Shown here: positions 24,001 to 34,045 of the stretch, one piece after another
How positions within the stretch are numbered: the first letter of the stretch is position 1
How the letters are laid out: each line of letters starts with the position of its first letter
Source: Euphorbia lathyris
Lineage: Eukaryota > Streptophyta > Magnoliopsida > Malpighiales > Euphorbiaceae
Assembly: GCF_963576675.1 (NCBI RefSeq)
Contig: NC_088914.1
Span: 81,900,441-81,964,440 of the forward strand
Direction: 5' to 3'
DNA: 64,000 bases
Program-made: the position numbers and the translations under genes
The notes under the pieces: model-generated
Databases searched by the model: none
The model's input: the letters and a program-made list of their open reading frames with translations, nothing else
Told to the model about the DNA's origin: nothing

Positions 24001-24832
24001 TCCATTCCCAGAAACGACAAAGAAAAGGAAGTACTTGATAGTCGCAGTTGACCACTTCAGCAAATGGGTAGAAGCGGAGGCAGTAACCGCTCAAACACCT
24101 GAACGAATGATCGAGTTCTTACGAGAGAACATTATCATGCGATTCGGAATCCCGTAAAAGCTTATAACCGACAACGGCACCCAGTTCAACTGTGCCAAGT
24201 TCAAAGCATACTGCGAAAGCATGGGGATCAAGAATCATTTCTCTTCCGTAAACCATCCCCAATCGAATGGTATGACGGAGGTTACCAACAGGGCCATGAT
24301 TCAAGGCATCAAGAAGCGGCTAGGTGATAAAAAAACAGGTTGGGCGGATGAGATACCCCATATGTTATGGGCATACAGAACTTCTGTAAAAGCAGCAACA
24401 GGCGAAACACCTTTCTCGTTGGTTTATGGAGCCGAAGCAGTCCTACCTGTTGAAATCAAGTCGCCCACAAATCGGATAATTTATTATTGCGACACACAAA
24501 ATCCTATCAACATTAGAGATGCATTGGATTCTATTGAAGAACAAAGAGAAAAAGCTTACATGTGAATGGCAGTGTACCGCAATAGAATCATGAAATATCA
24601 TGACAGAAGGGTGCGAAAAGTGATAATCAACGAGAACGACTTGGTCTTGAAAAAAGCGGATAAAATACAATCCAGAGAAGGCAAAGGCAAATTAGGCGTC
24701 AACTGGATTAGACCATACAGAGTATCCAAGAAGCTGGGACCATCAACTTTTGAAATAGAAGAAATAAGCGGAAAAAATCTCCCGCGCACCTGGAATCTAG
24801 AGAATCTACGCCTATATAAACAGGCCGAGTAG
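21001..24832 (+). pseudogene. pol: Tat element 1 pol (broken): PR, RT, RH, aRH, INT
   Basis: Domains in order: aspartic protease (IDTGSS near 21184), reverse transcriptase (YVDD near 22262-22273), RNase H (about 22640-22950), a second RNase H (FTDGALSTDGAGLG near 23104 to about 23480), integrase zinc region (LRELHEGICGAHE near 23770, then CHKCQIH near 23897), integrase core (IDIVGPF near 23988; TDNGTQF near 24168; a HPQSNGMTE phrase near 24255) and a C-terminal part ending with TAG at 24830-24832. Stops interrupt it: TAG 21842 and TAG 22097 (Gln in element 2), TGA 22964 (Trp), TAG 23876 (Gln), TAA 24155 (shared with element 2) and TGA 24563 (Arg). Except for the shared one, each has an intact codon in element 2, so they are private damage. 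Confidence 0.93.
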
Positions 24833-24969
24833 TTCAGGGAAATGACGAGTACTCTTTTTCCTTTTATGAGTTTTTCCCACTGGGTTTTCTGATAAAAGGT
24901 TTTAACGAGGCTTTGATCCCGCACAGTTTATGTACCTATGTAATAAGAAGCCTTTTTTTTTTCTTTATC

Positions 24970-24975
24970 AATAAA
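24970..24975 (+). terminator. AATAAA after pol, Tat element 1
   Basis: AATAAA 138 bases after the pol stop, following a T-rich stretch. It could end plus-strand transcripts before the antisense gene, or be chance in AT-rich sequence. Also present in element 2 (near 39565). Confidence 0.3.
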
Positions 24976-25040
24976 GATACTCAATTATTACATTTATTCA
25001 GTACACTACGTCCTAATGCGGATCCTTTTCAAGCTACTCA

Positions 25041-25202
25041 TAAAAACACATAAATGTGTTGCCTGTTAAAGAAAGGCGGATGCATGATTACGCATCACTC
25101 GCAAAACCTTATGGTTAAACTTAAAAACACATAAATGTGTTGCCTGTTAAAGAAAGGCGGATGCATGATTACGCATCACTCGCAAAACCTTATGATTATA
25201 TT
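25041..25202. repeat. 81-bp tandem repeat (two units), Tat element 1
   Basis: TAAAAACACATAAATGTGTT opens each unit, at 25041 and 25122; the units end CGCAAAACCTTATGGTT / CGCAAAACCTTATGATT. Each unit contains the palindrome ACACATAAATGTGT and a GCATGATTACGCATCACTCGC phrase. It lies between pol and the 3' end of the antisense gene. Confidence 0.85.
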
Positions 25203-25632
25203 ATTTTCGAAAGAAAAATTATAAGATAAGGCATAAAATTAAGCGAATAAACGAGTACTCAAAAAATTGCAAAAATTTGCAAAAAGGGTCTGGCCACCCT
25301 AGCGGAAGCGATACTAACTACGAAGAAATACAAATATGGAGTCAGCAAAAGGCAAGGGTCACATATGAAAATAAAGGGCAATAAGGAATAAAGCGACAAT
25401 CGCACATATAGGTAAAGCGGCAAGTAAAAGAAAATTAATATATATGGGCAGTTTGTTACATACAACAGTCCAAATATAAATCAAACTATGCTACAGCTTC
25501 CTCTCCTTCACCCCTATGGCCCTCCTCGCCTTCAGCGGCTCCCTCATCTCCTCCAGCCCGCAGACCTGCTTCAAGCGAATCCTCAACCCTCGAATCAGTA
25601 ACCGCTCCAGAGAGAGGCACCTCTTGCTCAGG

Positions 25633-27820
25633 CTAAGAAACGTCTTGTGGTGCCTCTTCTTCTACGTTATGATTCGGGATCACGCGGCTAATTGGAGAGT
25701 CCTGGAAACTTTGCCAATCCAAGAGGAGTACCTCATCCATATCGGCGTCTTCGGCCTCCAGCTTATCCCACTTCTCAGTCAAATCCTTCTCGGGGATGGG
25801 AACTTTGGGGCGATTAAGTACTCGATCCGGATGGCCATACTCATAAGCGGCATGAATCCGCTCCCCATACCAATAGATGCGAGCGCTATCTTCGGCTACG
25901 ATCTCCTCGGCCCTCCTCTTTTGCATCTCTAGGTCCTCCTTGGATGAATTTAGATCATCAAGGGCCTTCTGCAGCTCATCGGACTTAGCCTGGAGAGATT
26001 GGAGAGCTTCCTCCTTCTCGCTCATGGCCTTCTGACAAGCACCTTCCAGGGCCTTTACCTTGCCTTGGACGTCATCAAAGAGCGACTTCTGAGTCGCCAA
26101 TTCAGTACCAAGACTCTCCAACTCTTTAGCGCGCTCGGCGTCCCTCCGGAGAGCACCCTCCGCGAAGTTAATAATCTGCATAAAAGATGATTCGCAGATA
26201 ATAAGAGCGAATAGAAATATGCGGTTACTACGAATACAAGATCCTTGAAAAGGAATATCACAAGCAACAATATACCTCTATGGCCCGCTTCTCAATCCCC
26301 TCCATAGCAGTAGGAAGAGGTACTTGCTCCCGCACGCGGGAAGCAGAGGGGAGTCGCCCAAGGACATTGCATATAGAAGAAACAATGTCCTTACAGGAGA
26401 AGCTCACATCCATGCCAAAGGTCCTAGTCCACCACCCGCTGATATCAGGAATTGGCTGCGAATGCATAAGGAGAAAGATCAGGAGAACAGCAGATAACTC
26501 ATGAGGAAAAATTAACAACATAAAAAAGGGGAATAGATCAAGATACCTCGTGGATCGGAGTACGGCTTTTCCTTTGGCCGAGGCGGATACAGGTGTACCG
26601 CCAATGGTGAGGGACACAGAGGTGTTTTTCTTCCTGGGACGAGAAGATTCTGTATCCGCAGTATTCTTCCGCTTCCTAGTTAAGGGAAGGTCCTCGGAAG
26701 CAGAAGCTGGACCTTGTGAAACGGAGGCCCTTACGGGAGAAGCCGCCTCAATAGAAGTAATCGCCCCTCCAGGAGAATTCGCCCCTACAACAGAGGTGGT
26801 TCCCTCCATCCGCCTCTTCCTTCTCGCTAGGGCTTTCGCCTCCCGATCTGCAGCGAGTTGAGATAAAGGATCACCCCTGCAAAGGGTTGAAAGAAATCAT
26901 CAACTTGGAAATAAAAAAGTACCTTGTACAAAAACGCGATAAGGGATATAGACAACGCGATCTCCCTCGCGGTAGGCAATCGCTACTCGGCTCCTTAGCA
27001 TGTGGAAGGCCTGATCATATGTCCATACAAAGGGAGGAGTACTCTTCAAAAACTTGATAACAGTGGATTCTTCCTCGCTGGGGTAACCGAAGTTCAAACT
27101 CTTCACGTTGGGTCGGCCCCAACGGCGAAGGAAATTCGGATTCCCCTCATTAAACTTGATGAAAAAATAAGATCGATCCCACTCGCGGATTTTGTTCAGC
27201 TTCTCGTCAAAACCATAGTAACCACTCTGATGGATGAAAGTGAAATACCCCGCCGAACTTTTGAAATGATGAAGCTTGGAGAAAATTTTGAGTGAGAAGG
27301 GAACCTCCAGACAATCCGCCAGAAATTTGTCCAAAGTTAAGTCGGCCCATCCATTGGGGTGCAATTGACCGGGTGCGATTCCGTAACCGCCAAGGACAGA
27401 GGCAATCTCATCTGCCAGCGGATACGTGAAACCGCAGATAATCTGGGCGACGAAAATGGTGAAATACCCCTTTGGGTAGTCGTCCGGTCCTCTATCCTCC
27501 CCGGGAATGAGGGTTTCGAGACCTTGGAGCCAAGGATACTGCTCCCGCAAATCATCAATTGTCTCACAACAAACTAGACTTCCCGACCTGTCCTTCTTCG
27601 GTAATAAACGAGGGGTTGGGACAGGTGGCGGAATCAACTTTTTAGGGTCAAAACCTAAACCCTCATCGGTTGTATTCGCCAGGTGGAGGAAGTCGGCAGG
27701 ATGAGAATCAGGCCCAGGAGAGCTGGTTGAAGCTTCATCAACCATCTCCTCGACCTCATGGGAGACCTCGCGGACGTAATTTTCGTCGAACGGTGCGAAG
27801 TCGAGGTCAGGGTTCGACAT
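25633..27820 (-). CDS. Antisense spliced gene of Tat element 1 (four exons)
   Basis: Minus-strand gene between pol and 3' LTR, as known for Tat-lineage elements. Proposed exons: 27820-26923, 26847-26547, 26438-26276, 26175-25633. All introns are GT-AG and short (75-108 bases), and all joins keep phase, giving 634 residues. Exon 1 (start MSNPDLDFAPFDENY) holds an acidic N-terminus, then a conserved globular part (TIDDLREQYP, PKGYFTIF, FADCLEVPF-like, REWDRSYFF) of the kind often labelled 'putative gypsy-type transposon' protein. Exon 2 is a basic, Ser-rich segment with RRKRRM and RPRKK, possible nuclear localisation signals. Exon 4 is a long coiled coil (heptads across about 80 residues) and an acidic tail. 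The last exon ends early at TAA 25633-25635; element 2 reads Gln there and continues 49 codons. Function unknown. A nearer AG for exon 2 (26877) would be out of phase. Confidence 0.7.
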
Positions 27821-28073
27821 ATTGATGAAGAAAAATGAACTGAAGTAAAGAGTCGAGCGAGGTACAAGTTCTGGAAAGGAAAACTTACATATGAAAGACG
27901 ACACAGAGGAGAACGGACGCAAAGAGGTTGATGCCGGAAAATAAACGACAGAAAAGGTTGATGCCGGAAAAGAAACGACGGAAAAGGAAAGTCACAATTT
28001 TCGAATTTTGAAAATCCAGACAAAAAACGAAAAGTCCCCTATAAAAAAGACCCTAAAGGGCTCTTGCCAAACT

Positions 28074-28087
28074 AAGGGGGAGGCATG
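28074..28087 (+). other. Polypurine tract, Tat element 1
   Basis: AAGGGGGAGGCATG directly before the 3' LTR, the usual primer for plus-strand DNA synthesis. The same tract precedes the 3' LTR of element 2 (42671-42684). Confidence 0.8.
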
Positions 28088-28558
28088 TGATGACCCGCGA
28101 AGCCAAACCGGGTCGAATTCATTATACGGGCCCAACCCATACTTAGACCCATGGTCTAAGATCGGATGGGACCCGAATAGAGGAAGCGGGTGAAGTGAGT
28201 AATCGCCCCGAATTCCTAAATGGAGCATCAAAACTCCCACTCAGAACAAACGATACCACGTTTGTTGCCACGAAAGCCACGAAAGGGGCATGGCCTAAAA
28301 AGGAGTAACCGCCCTCGGAACGTGGCCCGGAAGGAGTAACCGCCATCGGCGGTTACTTAAGAGCACTTATAAAAAGCCATAAGGCCAAGGGGGAGAGGTA
28401 CGTTCACATTTTTTTTCCCACAATACTATTGTCAATTTACCAACCCTCCTACAAAAACTGACTTGATCGTCGGAGAGTTTTCCCGGAGATCTTGTCTCCG
28501 GTTCTGTTTTGCAGGTAATTACGGTGGAGATCATCTAATCGGATCCAGCAAGTTATTA
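28088..28558 (+). repeat. 3' LTR of Tat element 1
   Basis: 471 bases. About nine single-base differences from 18682-19152 by eye, nearly all C/T or G/A. Confidence 0.95.
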
Positions 28559-30140
28559 AAGATTAATCAATCGATGGAATGCCGTATGAATTCTTGTTCA
28601 CGAACTTGGGAATAGAATTCTTTTCTCTCTCTCTTTTAGCAATTTCGAAAATCACAAGTGGGGAGGGATATAGGCTTAGTCGAAATTCACTATAGGGAGG
28701 GGTATATATATTAGCTTGTATCTAAACCCTAGTTAGATAGGAATAGGTTACTTAATAGGAATTCCATTCGGAATAGGATTCCTAATTATTATCTTATAAT
28801 ATATCAAATACATTTAGGATAATAATAAATAACCTAATTGGATAATAATAGGAGTATATTAATCTAATTAAAACTCCTAACTTAATTATCTCTTAATTAA
28901 TTTAATTCATAATCCTAATCTAATTAGGATTAAAGGAATAAAATTAATTCCTTACTAATACATATAAATTTCGGCCCCCTCCTTGTATTTGGGCCTTACT
29001 GGGCTCAATTGGGCCTCCATCTATTAATCATATCCATCTCTCTTTTGGTTCCAAGTCTTATGTGTGATCCATTAGGTCCTTACTACTTCTGGCCGTATGC
29101 AACCTATTAAATTAATTTCTTCAAGAATTATATTTAATCCCTTGTATAACGGAATGATGTACAGAGTATGTTATTGGCAAGTCCGTAATCATTCCCCCAG
29201 AGTCCGTTAAGAAGACAGGTTGATTCTGTCGTTAACCCTTCCGTATTAGTTACGGTATAATACGATCCTTTATCAACTACATCCTTGAACTGAATCTTAT
29301 GACTATGGGTAATGTCAAGTCACATATAGCGAGACGTTCGTTTTACTTGTTATTGGCCGAGTCAACTCAAAAAGATAGGTTAAGTGAAATCCGAATTTCT
29401 ACTCTTAAGCTATCACCTTGCAAGGGTTTAGAGTCGAGTCTTCCACAAGCGATCCTTGGATGTATCTCCCATTAATCGGGAGTGATAAATGCTCAATCCA
29501 ATGTATAACTACCCTGAAATTACTTCCTGTGACATCCAACCTTTGCAGTTCACACCCCAGAGTCATCTCTGTTAAGGATCGTGGGACCACAGGATCAAAG
29601 TCTCACATTCAGTAATTCAGGATGACCAATTAACATTCCTTTGAGTCTGAGGATTAGTTATACCTATTAATACCAATGAGATGAACAGTTGACAATGATG
29701 AATCTACCCATCCTGTTATCTCAAGTCGGATCCCCAATCCTAATGAACAACGTTTCACCGGATCTATGTAACTGTCCAGATATCTATATATGTGAAGCTT
29801 GTGAGATCAGCTTTCTGTCGGATAGAAGACATTGTTACATACAATTCTCAACTGTGATATATCAATCCTAAATATATCACTTGACTTGGGGTGGTTTTAA
29901 GTTTATTAGTTTATTATAAAGTTTTGTCTCACTTCATGCTTGTATGAACACTTTATAATCACTTTAAACAAACTTACGGATTTCCTTTTATTAGACTTTA
30001 TTTAGTGCTTAAAAGGGATTGCCTTTATATAGTTATAAAACATATATCTCATTAAAACAAATGATATAAAGGACAATTCATTTACAATAAGTTTATATCC
30101 CGCAACAATTGACTATAGGACACAAAACCCCAACACCCTC

Positions 30141-30631
30141 CTCCAATAGGAAGCAATAGATCTACCTATAACAGTCTCAGGAATCACTGAAATACAATTT
30201 TCCTTAAGAGTGCTATCCCCCACCCATCTATCAGCCCAGAATTTCATTGAAGTGCCATTCCCGATGAGCCTTTCAAGCCCATGATTCAATAAAACTGAAC
30301 CCTGCACAATGCTCTTCCAAACATGACTAGAATTTTGCTTAGCACAAATCTCCTTAAGATCAGACATACCTCTCATATACATGTTCCTCAAAACTTGAAC
30401 CCAAAGGGTCGAATCTTCAGTGATTAACCTCCAACCAAGCTTCGCCACCATAGCCAAATTAAACTCCCGCATGGGGCGAATTCCCAGGCCACCCCAATAT
30501 CTTGGCCGACACACAATGTCCCATCGGACAAGGTGAATTTTACGCCGGCTACCCACACTACCCCATAAAAATTGACGATTCAAACGATCCAAAAGGCGAC
30601 ACACATTTATCGGCATAATCGTCGTCTGCAC
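30141..30631 (-). pseudogene. LINE A ORF2, end of reverse transcriptase
   Basis: Open minus-strand stretch reading MQTTIMPINVC, LDRLNRQFLWG, WGGLGIRPMREFNLAMVAKLGWRL and GNGTSMKFWADRWVGD, the conserved region that follows the RT core in plant L1 ORF2 proteins. It is separated from the RT core (30739-31158) by a frameshift near 30640-30740 and is interrupted at its C-terminal side by the solo LTR, after which the ORF resumes at 18186. Confidence 0.88.
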
Positions 30632-30738
30632 AATGTAAGAAAGAATAGAGGAGGCAACAGAGCGAATCAGGATGGTTCTACCAGCAAGGGATATGCAATG
30701 ACTCTTCCACCCATTCAGCCTGTTCTACACTTTGTCCA

Positions 30739-31164
30739 CTACATGCTGAAAGTCACTGCGATCCACACGTTTATGGAAGAGAAAACTCCCAGATACTTAC
30801 CCAGGTTCGTAGTTGGTGCCACTTGCAACACCGTGGAAATCCTAGAAGCAACCCACTCCGGAACATTAGAGGAGAAGGAGACCCTCGATTTGGAGAAGCT
30901 AACACACTGCCCTGAAGCAATACAAAAACTGTCCAGGATGCCTTTCATCGTGATGGCCTGATCTACCGACGCCTGTGCCATCAACACGATATCATCAGCA
31001 AACATTAAATGAGAGAGCTTAGGACCTCTTCTAGACACCTGTATCGGCTTCCAGCTCCCATTCCCAATGGCATCACCAATAAGATGGCTCAACCGCTCAA
31101 TACAAAGCACAAACAAATAAGGGTACAAAGGATCCCCTTGACGAAGACCACGATTCAAGCTGAA
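30739..31164 (-). pseudogene. LINE A ORF2, reverse-transcriptase core
   Basis: Minus-strand reading shows NRGLRQGDPLYPYLFVLCIE, then HLMFADDIVLM with the catalytic FADD, then SGQCVSFSKS and the NLGKYLGV phrase. This is the C-terminal half of the RT palm. The N-terminal half of RT and nearly all the endonuclease are missing: the sequence jumps at about 31165 to the very start of ORF2. Confidence 0.92.
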
Positions 31165-31274
31165 CTCCTGAGAAGAACAACAATAGAAGGACGATGGGTC
31201 CTAATAAGATGAAACAGCGACCTCTAGAAGACCCTTCCTCCAGCGCCAAAGCAATTCCAAATGACAAAACGCAT
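31165..31274 (-). pseudogene. LINE A ORF2 start, endonuclease stub
   Basis: ATG at 31274-31272 begins MRFVIWNCFGAGGRVF, the N-terminus of an L1 endonuclease (compare MDFFVWNVRGAASKA in LINE B), continuing about 35 codons to an IVVLL phrase where the catalytic Glu should follow. There the similarity breaks off and RT sequence begins. One in-frame stop is seen after GGRVF. Confidence 0.75.
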
Positions 31275-31316
31275 TAAAGGAAAAACAAAAAGAGAAGCAA
31301 AGAACACCAATAACTC

Positions 31317-32800
31317 TTATCTAGGGAGGTGCAACCTCTTTTCCACAACTCCTTCCATGTTCTCTAACTCCTCAGACATCCTACCAGTATCCAAACATTC
31401 ACTTTGACTAGAATGGAGGCCTCTAGTCTGTCCCCCAGCATCCGACTTCAACTGAGTCCGTTTACCTTTATTTTTCTTTGCATCAAAGCCAGGTGGAGCC
31501 AACTTCAAAGCCTTGTTAGCCTTATTCGACTCAGGACCAGCCAAGTCCCCAAACGAGTTCTTGCTCACAAAAGAGCTGCTAATTGTAACCACATTCAACC
31601 TCTTCCCTTTCTTGTTTCGACTCGCAGCAGCCTCATTTAGGCCCGAGCTAGCAAAGACCTTGCTACCAATTTCCTTACTCTTGCCCAATCCGAATGGACT
31701 CCCTCAAAGGGATTCACATTAACATTCCCAGGGTCAACAACAAATGGCTTAAAAGGGGCTCTGACATGAGAAGCTTGCTTCCTTCCGGGCACAGCCATCC
31801 AAGGTCCATACTCATGCTCCTCCCGACTTGAAATAGTAGCAGCGGGAATCGGAATTGACTCACTATTGTTTCCTTCAATCATAGGATCCATTATAGGTTT
31901 CTTAGTCTGCTCCATTGTATCACTCTCAGCTCGTGTCACTCTTGTGCACAAAACTTCATTGACACTAGGCCAGGAGCAAACCTGTATAAGATGACCGTAA
32001 CGACCGCAGCTAGTACAAACGGTATGTAAACCTTCATATTCTACTCTCTGCTCCCTCCCATCAAGATCAAAACAAGCAATGAGGGGTTTCGGTAGGTTAA
32101 TCTCAATGCAGACCCTTGCAAACTTACCATGATCAGCAAAGGTCGTGTTATTGTCGACCTTAATAAGCTTTCCAATAGCTTCGGCAATAGCCAAAAGAAA
32201 ATTTTGATTATAATAGAACAATCGTATTTGAGGGAACTTAAGCCACACAAGGGTAGATTCAATCAGAGAGTCTGAAGGAGAAAACGTGGGGGACCAGGTA
32301 TGAACTGTCAGATAATTTCCTTGAACAATCCAAGGTCCATCCAGTATTACATGCTCTCTGTCCAGGGGGTCATCAAATTTAACAACATAAAAACCATTCC
32401 CAACTTCCATCATCTTAAAGTTGGCAATCGGCGTCCACAAATCTGATACCTTATTGTGCAAGGCAATAGAGCTCAGCTTTCTCCCAAGCAGCTTAATGAT
32501 TAGGGCACTATTCCATTGAGTTGTTAATTGTTGTTTCAGGGATAAGTCAAGCGTTATCTTTGGGTATAAAGGATTCGCCTCATCAACAGTAATCACTACT
32601 TTCCCATTCTCACGAAGGTTTTCACGAACCTTGGAATCCCGTAGCACTTCTTTATTCAGCAATAGGTCTCTCCAGTTTCTGCGTGCTGGTTCCACACCAG
32701 GATTCAATCTCGACCACGAAGGCCCCTGTGGATCAGAAGAAAATGGATTCGGGGGGTCAGCCAGCGGCCGGCCGAAGACGGGCGGCTGAAGGGTCTCCAT
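31317..32800 (-). pseudogene. LINE A ORF1 (gag-like, one frameshift)
   Basis: RNA-binding ORF1 protein of a plant L1 element. Chosen start is METLQPPVFG at 32800. A DUF4283-type domain follows (IIKLLGRKLSS, then ANFKMMEVGNGFYVVKFDDPLDREHVILDGPWIVQGN read in parts), then PKPLIACFDLDGREQRVEYEG and one CCHC knuckle (CTSCGRYGHLIQVC). A frameshift at about 31640-31690 separates the C-terminal 100 or so residues, which end at 31317. The stop precedes the ORF2 start at 31274 by about 40 bases. Confidence 0.88.
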
Positions 32801-32934
32801 TAGGAGACCGAACGACGATCGCAAGGTTAATCGCCAAGAGGATTTATCACAAGATCCTATTTTTTCTCCAAGGATCCTATTTTTTCTCCAATAGCTGTTT
32901 AATTATTAGTATTTAGTCATTTTATAATTATAAT

Positions 32935-33336
32935 AGTAACACATTAAATATCTTAAACATAATTGATGTTTGGAAACGTCAAATATCTGTCAAACTAGTC
33001 TTTTTAAAATTTTGACAACGTAAGGCTAACGGTGATCTTGCTTGAATATTAAGTTCAATTTTGCACAGTTTAATTTCATATGTTAAGGCTGAATTTGCAC
33101 TTCCATTAAAACGTTAGATGCTTTTATCCTAATTATTATGTACAATTAGACTTTTAGATGTAAAAAAAGAACAAAAAAAAAAAAAATTAGGGCCTCCAAA
33201 ATGTTTGGTGACCGCCCTATTTATATTCTAATTAGAAAAAATGGATTGGTAAGAAATGAATCTGCAAATATAGTAATAATCGACTATACTTTGTTAATTT
33301 ATTAATTTTATAATTTTTCTAATATAGTAGTAATAT
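32935..33336. other. Gene-free AT-rich spacer
   Basis: Between LINE A's outer target repeat and the MITE that hosts Tat element 2. No gene or repeat recognised. Confidence 0.45.
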
Positions 33337-33516
33337 TTAGGGATTACACCCTATTTGAGTCCCTAAACTAAAGCTTCAAAATCAATTAAGACTTTAAATT
33401 ATTAAAATCATCAATCAGATCATTGAATTAAGTAAAAATTATCAATTGAGTCTCTATCTTATCCTAAAACCTAAAAACTGTGACTGTTTGATATAGACGG
33501 TAATAATCTATGTGTT

Positions 33517-33987
33517 TGATGACCCGCGAAGCCAAATCGGATCGAATTCATTACACGGGCCCAGCCCATACTTAGACCCATGGTCTAAGATCGGATGGGA
33601 CCCGAATAGAGGAAGCGGGTGAAGTGAGTAACCGCCCCGAATTCCTAAATGGAGCATCAAAACTCCCACTCAGAACAAACGATACCACGTTTGTTGCCAC
33701 GAAAGCCACGAAAGGGGCATGGCCTAAAAAGGAGTAACCGCCCTCGGAACGTGGCCTGGAAGGAGTAACCGCCCTCGGCGGTTACTTAAGAGCACTTATA
33801 AAAAGCCATAAGGCCAGGGGGGAGAGGTACGTTCACATTTTTTTTCCCACAATACTATTGTCAATTTACCAACCCTCCTACAAAAACTGACTTGATCGTC
33901 AGAGAGTTTTCCCGGAGATCTTGTCTCCGGTTCTGTTTTGCAGGTAACTACGGTGGAGATCATCTAATCGGATCCAGCAAGTTATTA
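33517..33987 (+). repeat. 5' LTR of Tat element 2
   Basis: 471 bases, TG..TA ends, TATA at 33797-33804. Paired with 42685-43155. Confidence 0.95.
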
Positions 33988-34045
33988 TTGGTGCGGTGAA
34001 GGTGGACCTTTTTTACCAACATTTGGTTAAAGGTACACAAAGAAC

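Larger units (their letters stand above)
18682..28558 (+). mobile_element. Tat-type Ty3/gypsy retrotransposon, element 1
   Basis: Full-length 9.9-kb element with 471-bp LTRs starting TGATGACCCGCG and ending GTTATTA, flanked by the 5-bp duplication AAGAT (18677-18681, 28559-28563). Internal order on the plus strand is gag, protease, reverse transcriptase, RNase H, a second RNase H, integrase; then a minus-strand gene, a polypurine tract and the 3' LTR. The second RNase H and the antisense gene between integrase and 3' LTR are marks of the Tat lineage (Retand-like). About nine differences between the two LTRs by eye (about 1.9 percent) indicate a recent insertion. The coding region is broken by several stops, so the copy is not autonomous. 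Confidence 0.95.
18187..30135 (-). mobile_element. Copia-like solo LTR (about 2.07 kb), split by Tat element 1
   Basis: On the minus strand it begins TGTTGGGGTTTTGTGTCC at 30135 and ends CTTCA at 18187. It is flanked by the 5-bp duplication GAGGG (CCCTC on the plus strand at 18182-18186 and 30136-30140). Tat element 1 sits inside, leaving 18187-18681 and 28559-30135 as the LTR itself. TG..CA ends, a 5-bp duplication, an AG-rich leader area and a TATATATA phrase near 28705 fit an LTR. No internal retrotransposon sequence is present, so the internal part was probably lost by LTR-LTR recombination. Copia assignment rests only on the TGTTGG start. Confidence 0.8.
15310..32918 (-). mobile_element. 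LINE A (L1 type), internally deleted, host of nested insertions
   Basis: Bounded by a perfect 16-bp direct repeat ATTTTATAATTATAAT at 15294-15309 and 32919-32934, with the A-tail (T-run on the plus strand) directly after 15309. From its 5' end on the minus strand it carries ORF1 (32800 down to 31317), the start of ORF2 (31274), a large internal deletion, the rest of reverse transcriptase (31158 down to 30141), and the zinc-finger plus RNase H end (18069 down to 15363). It is interrupted by a solo LTR (18187-30135, itself hosting Tat element 1) and by the segment 16456-17984. Without insertions it is about 4 kb. RNase H after RT is a mark of plant L1-clade LINEs. Confidence 0.92.

Noticed and set aside
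26293..26876. Nearest AG (26877) as acceptor for exon 2 of the antisense gene
   Set aside because: It puts the joined frame out of phase and soon into a stop; the TGCAG at 26848 keeps the frame, so I preferred it.
27871..27888. Tiny GT-AG intron in the 5' leader of the antisense gene
   Set aside because: Only 18 bases long, far below the plant minimum.
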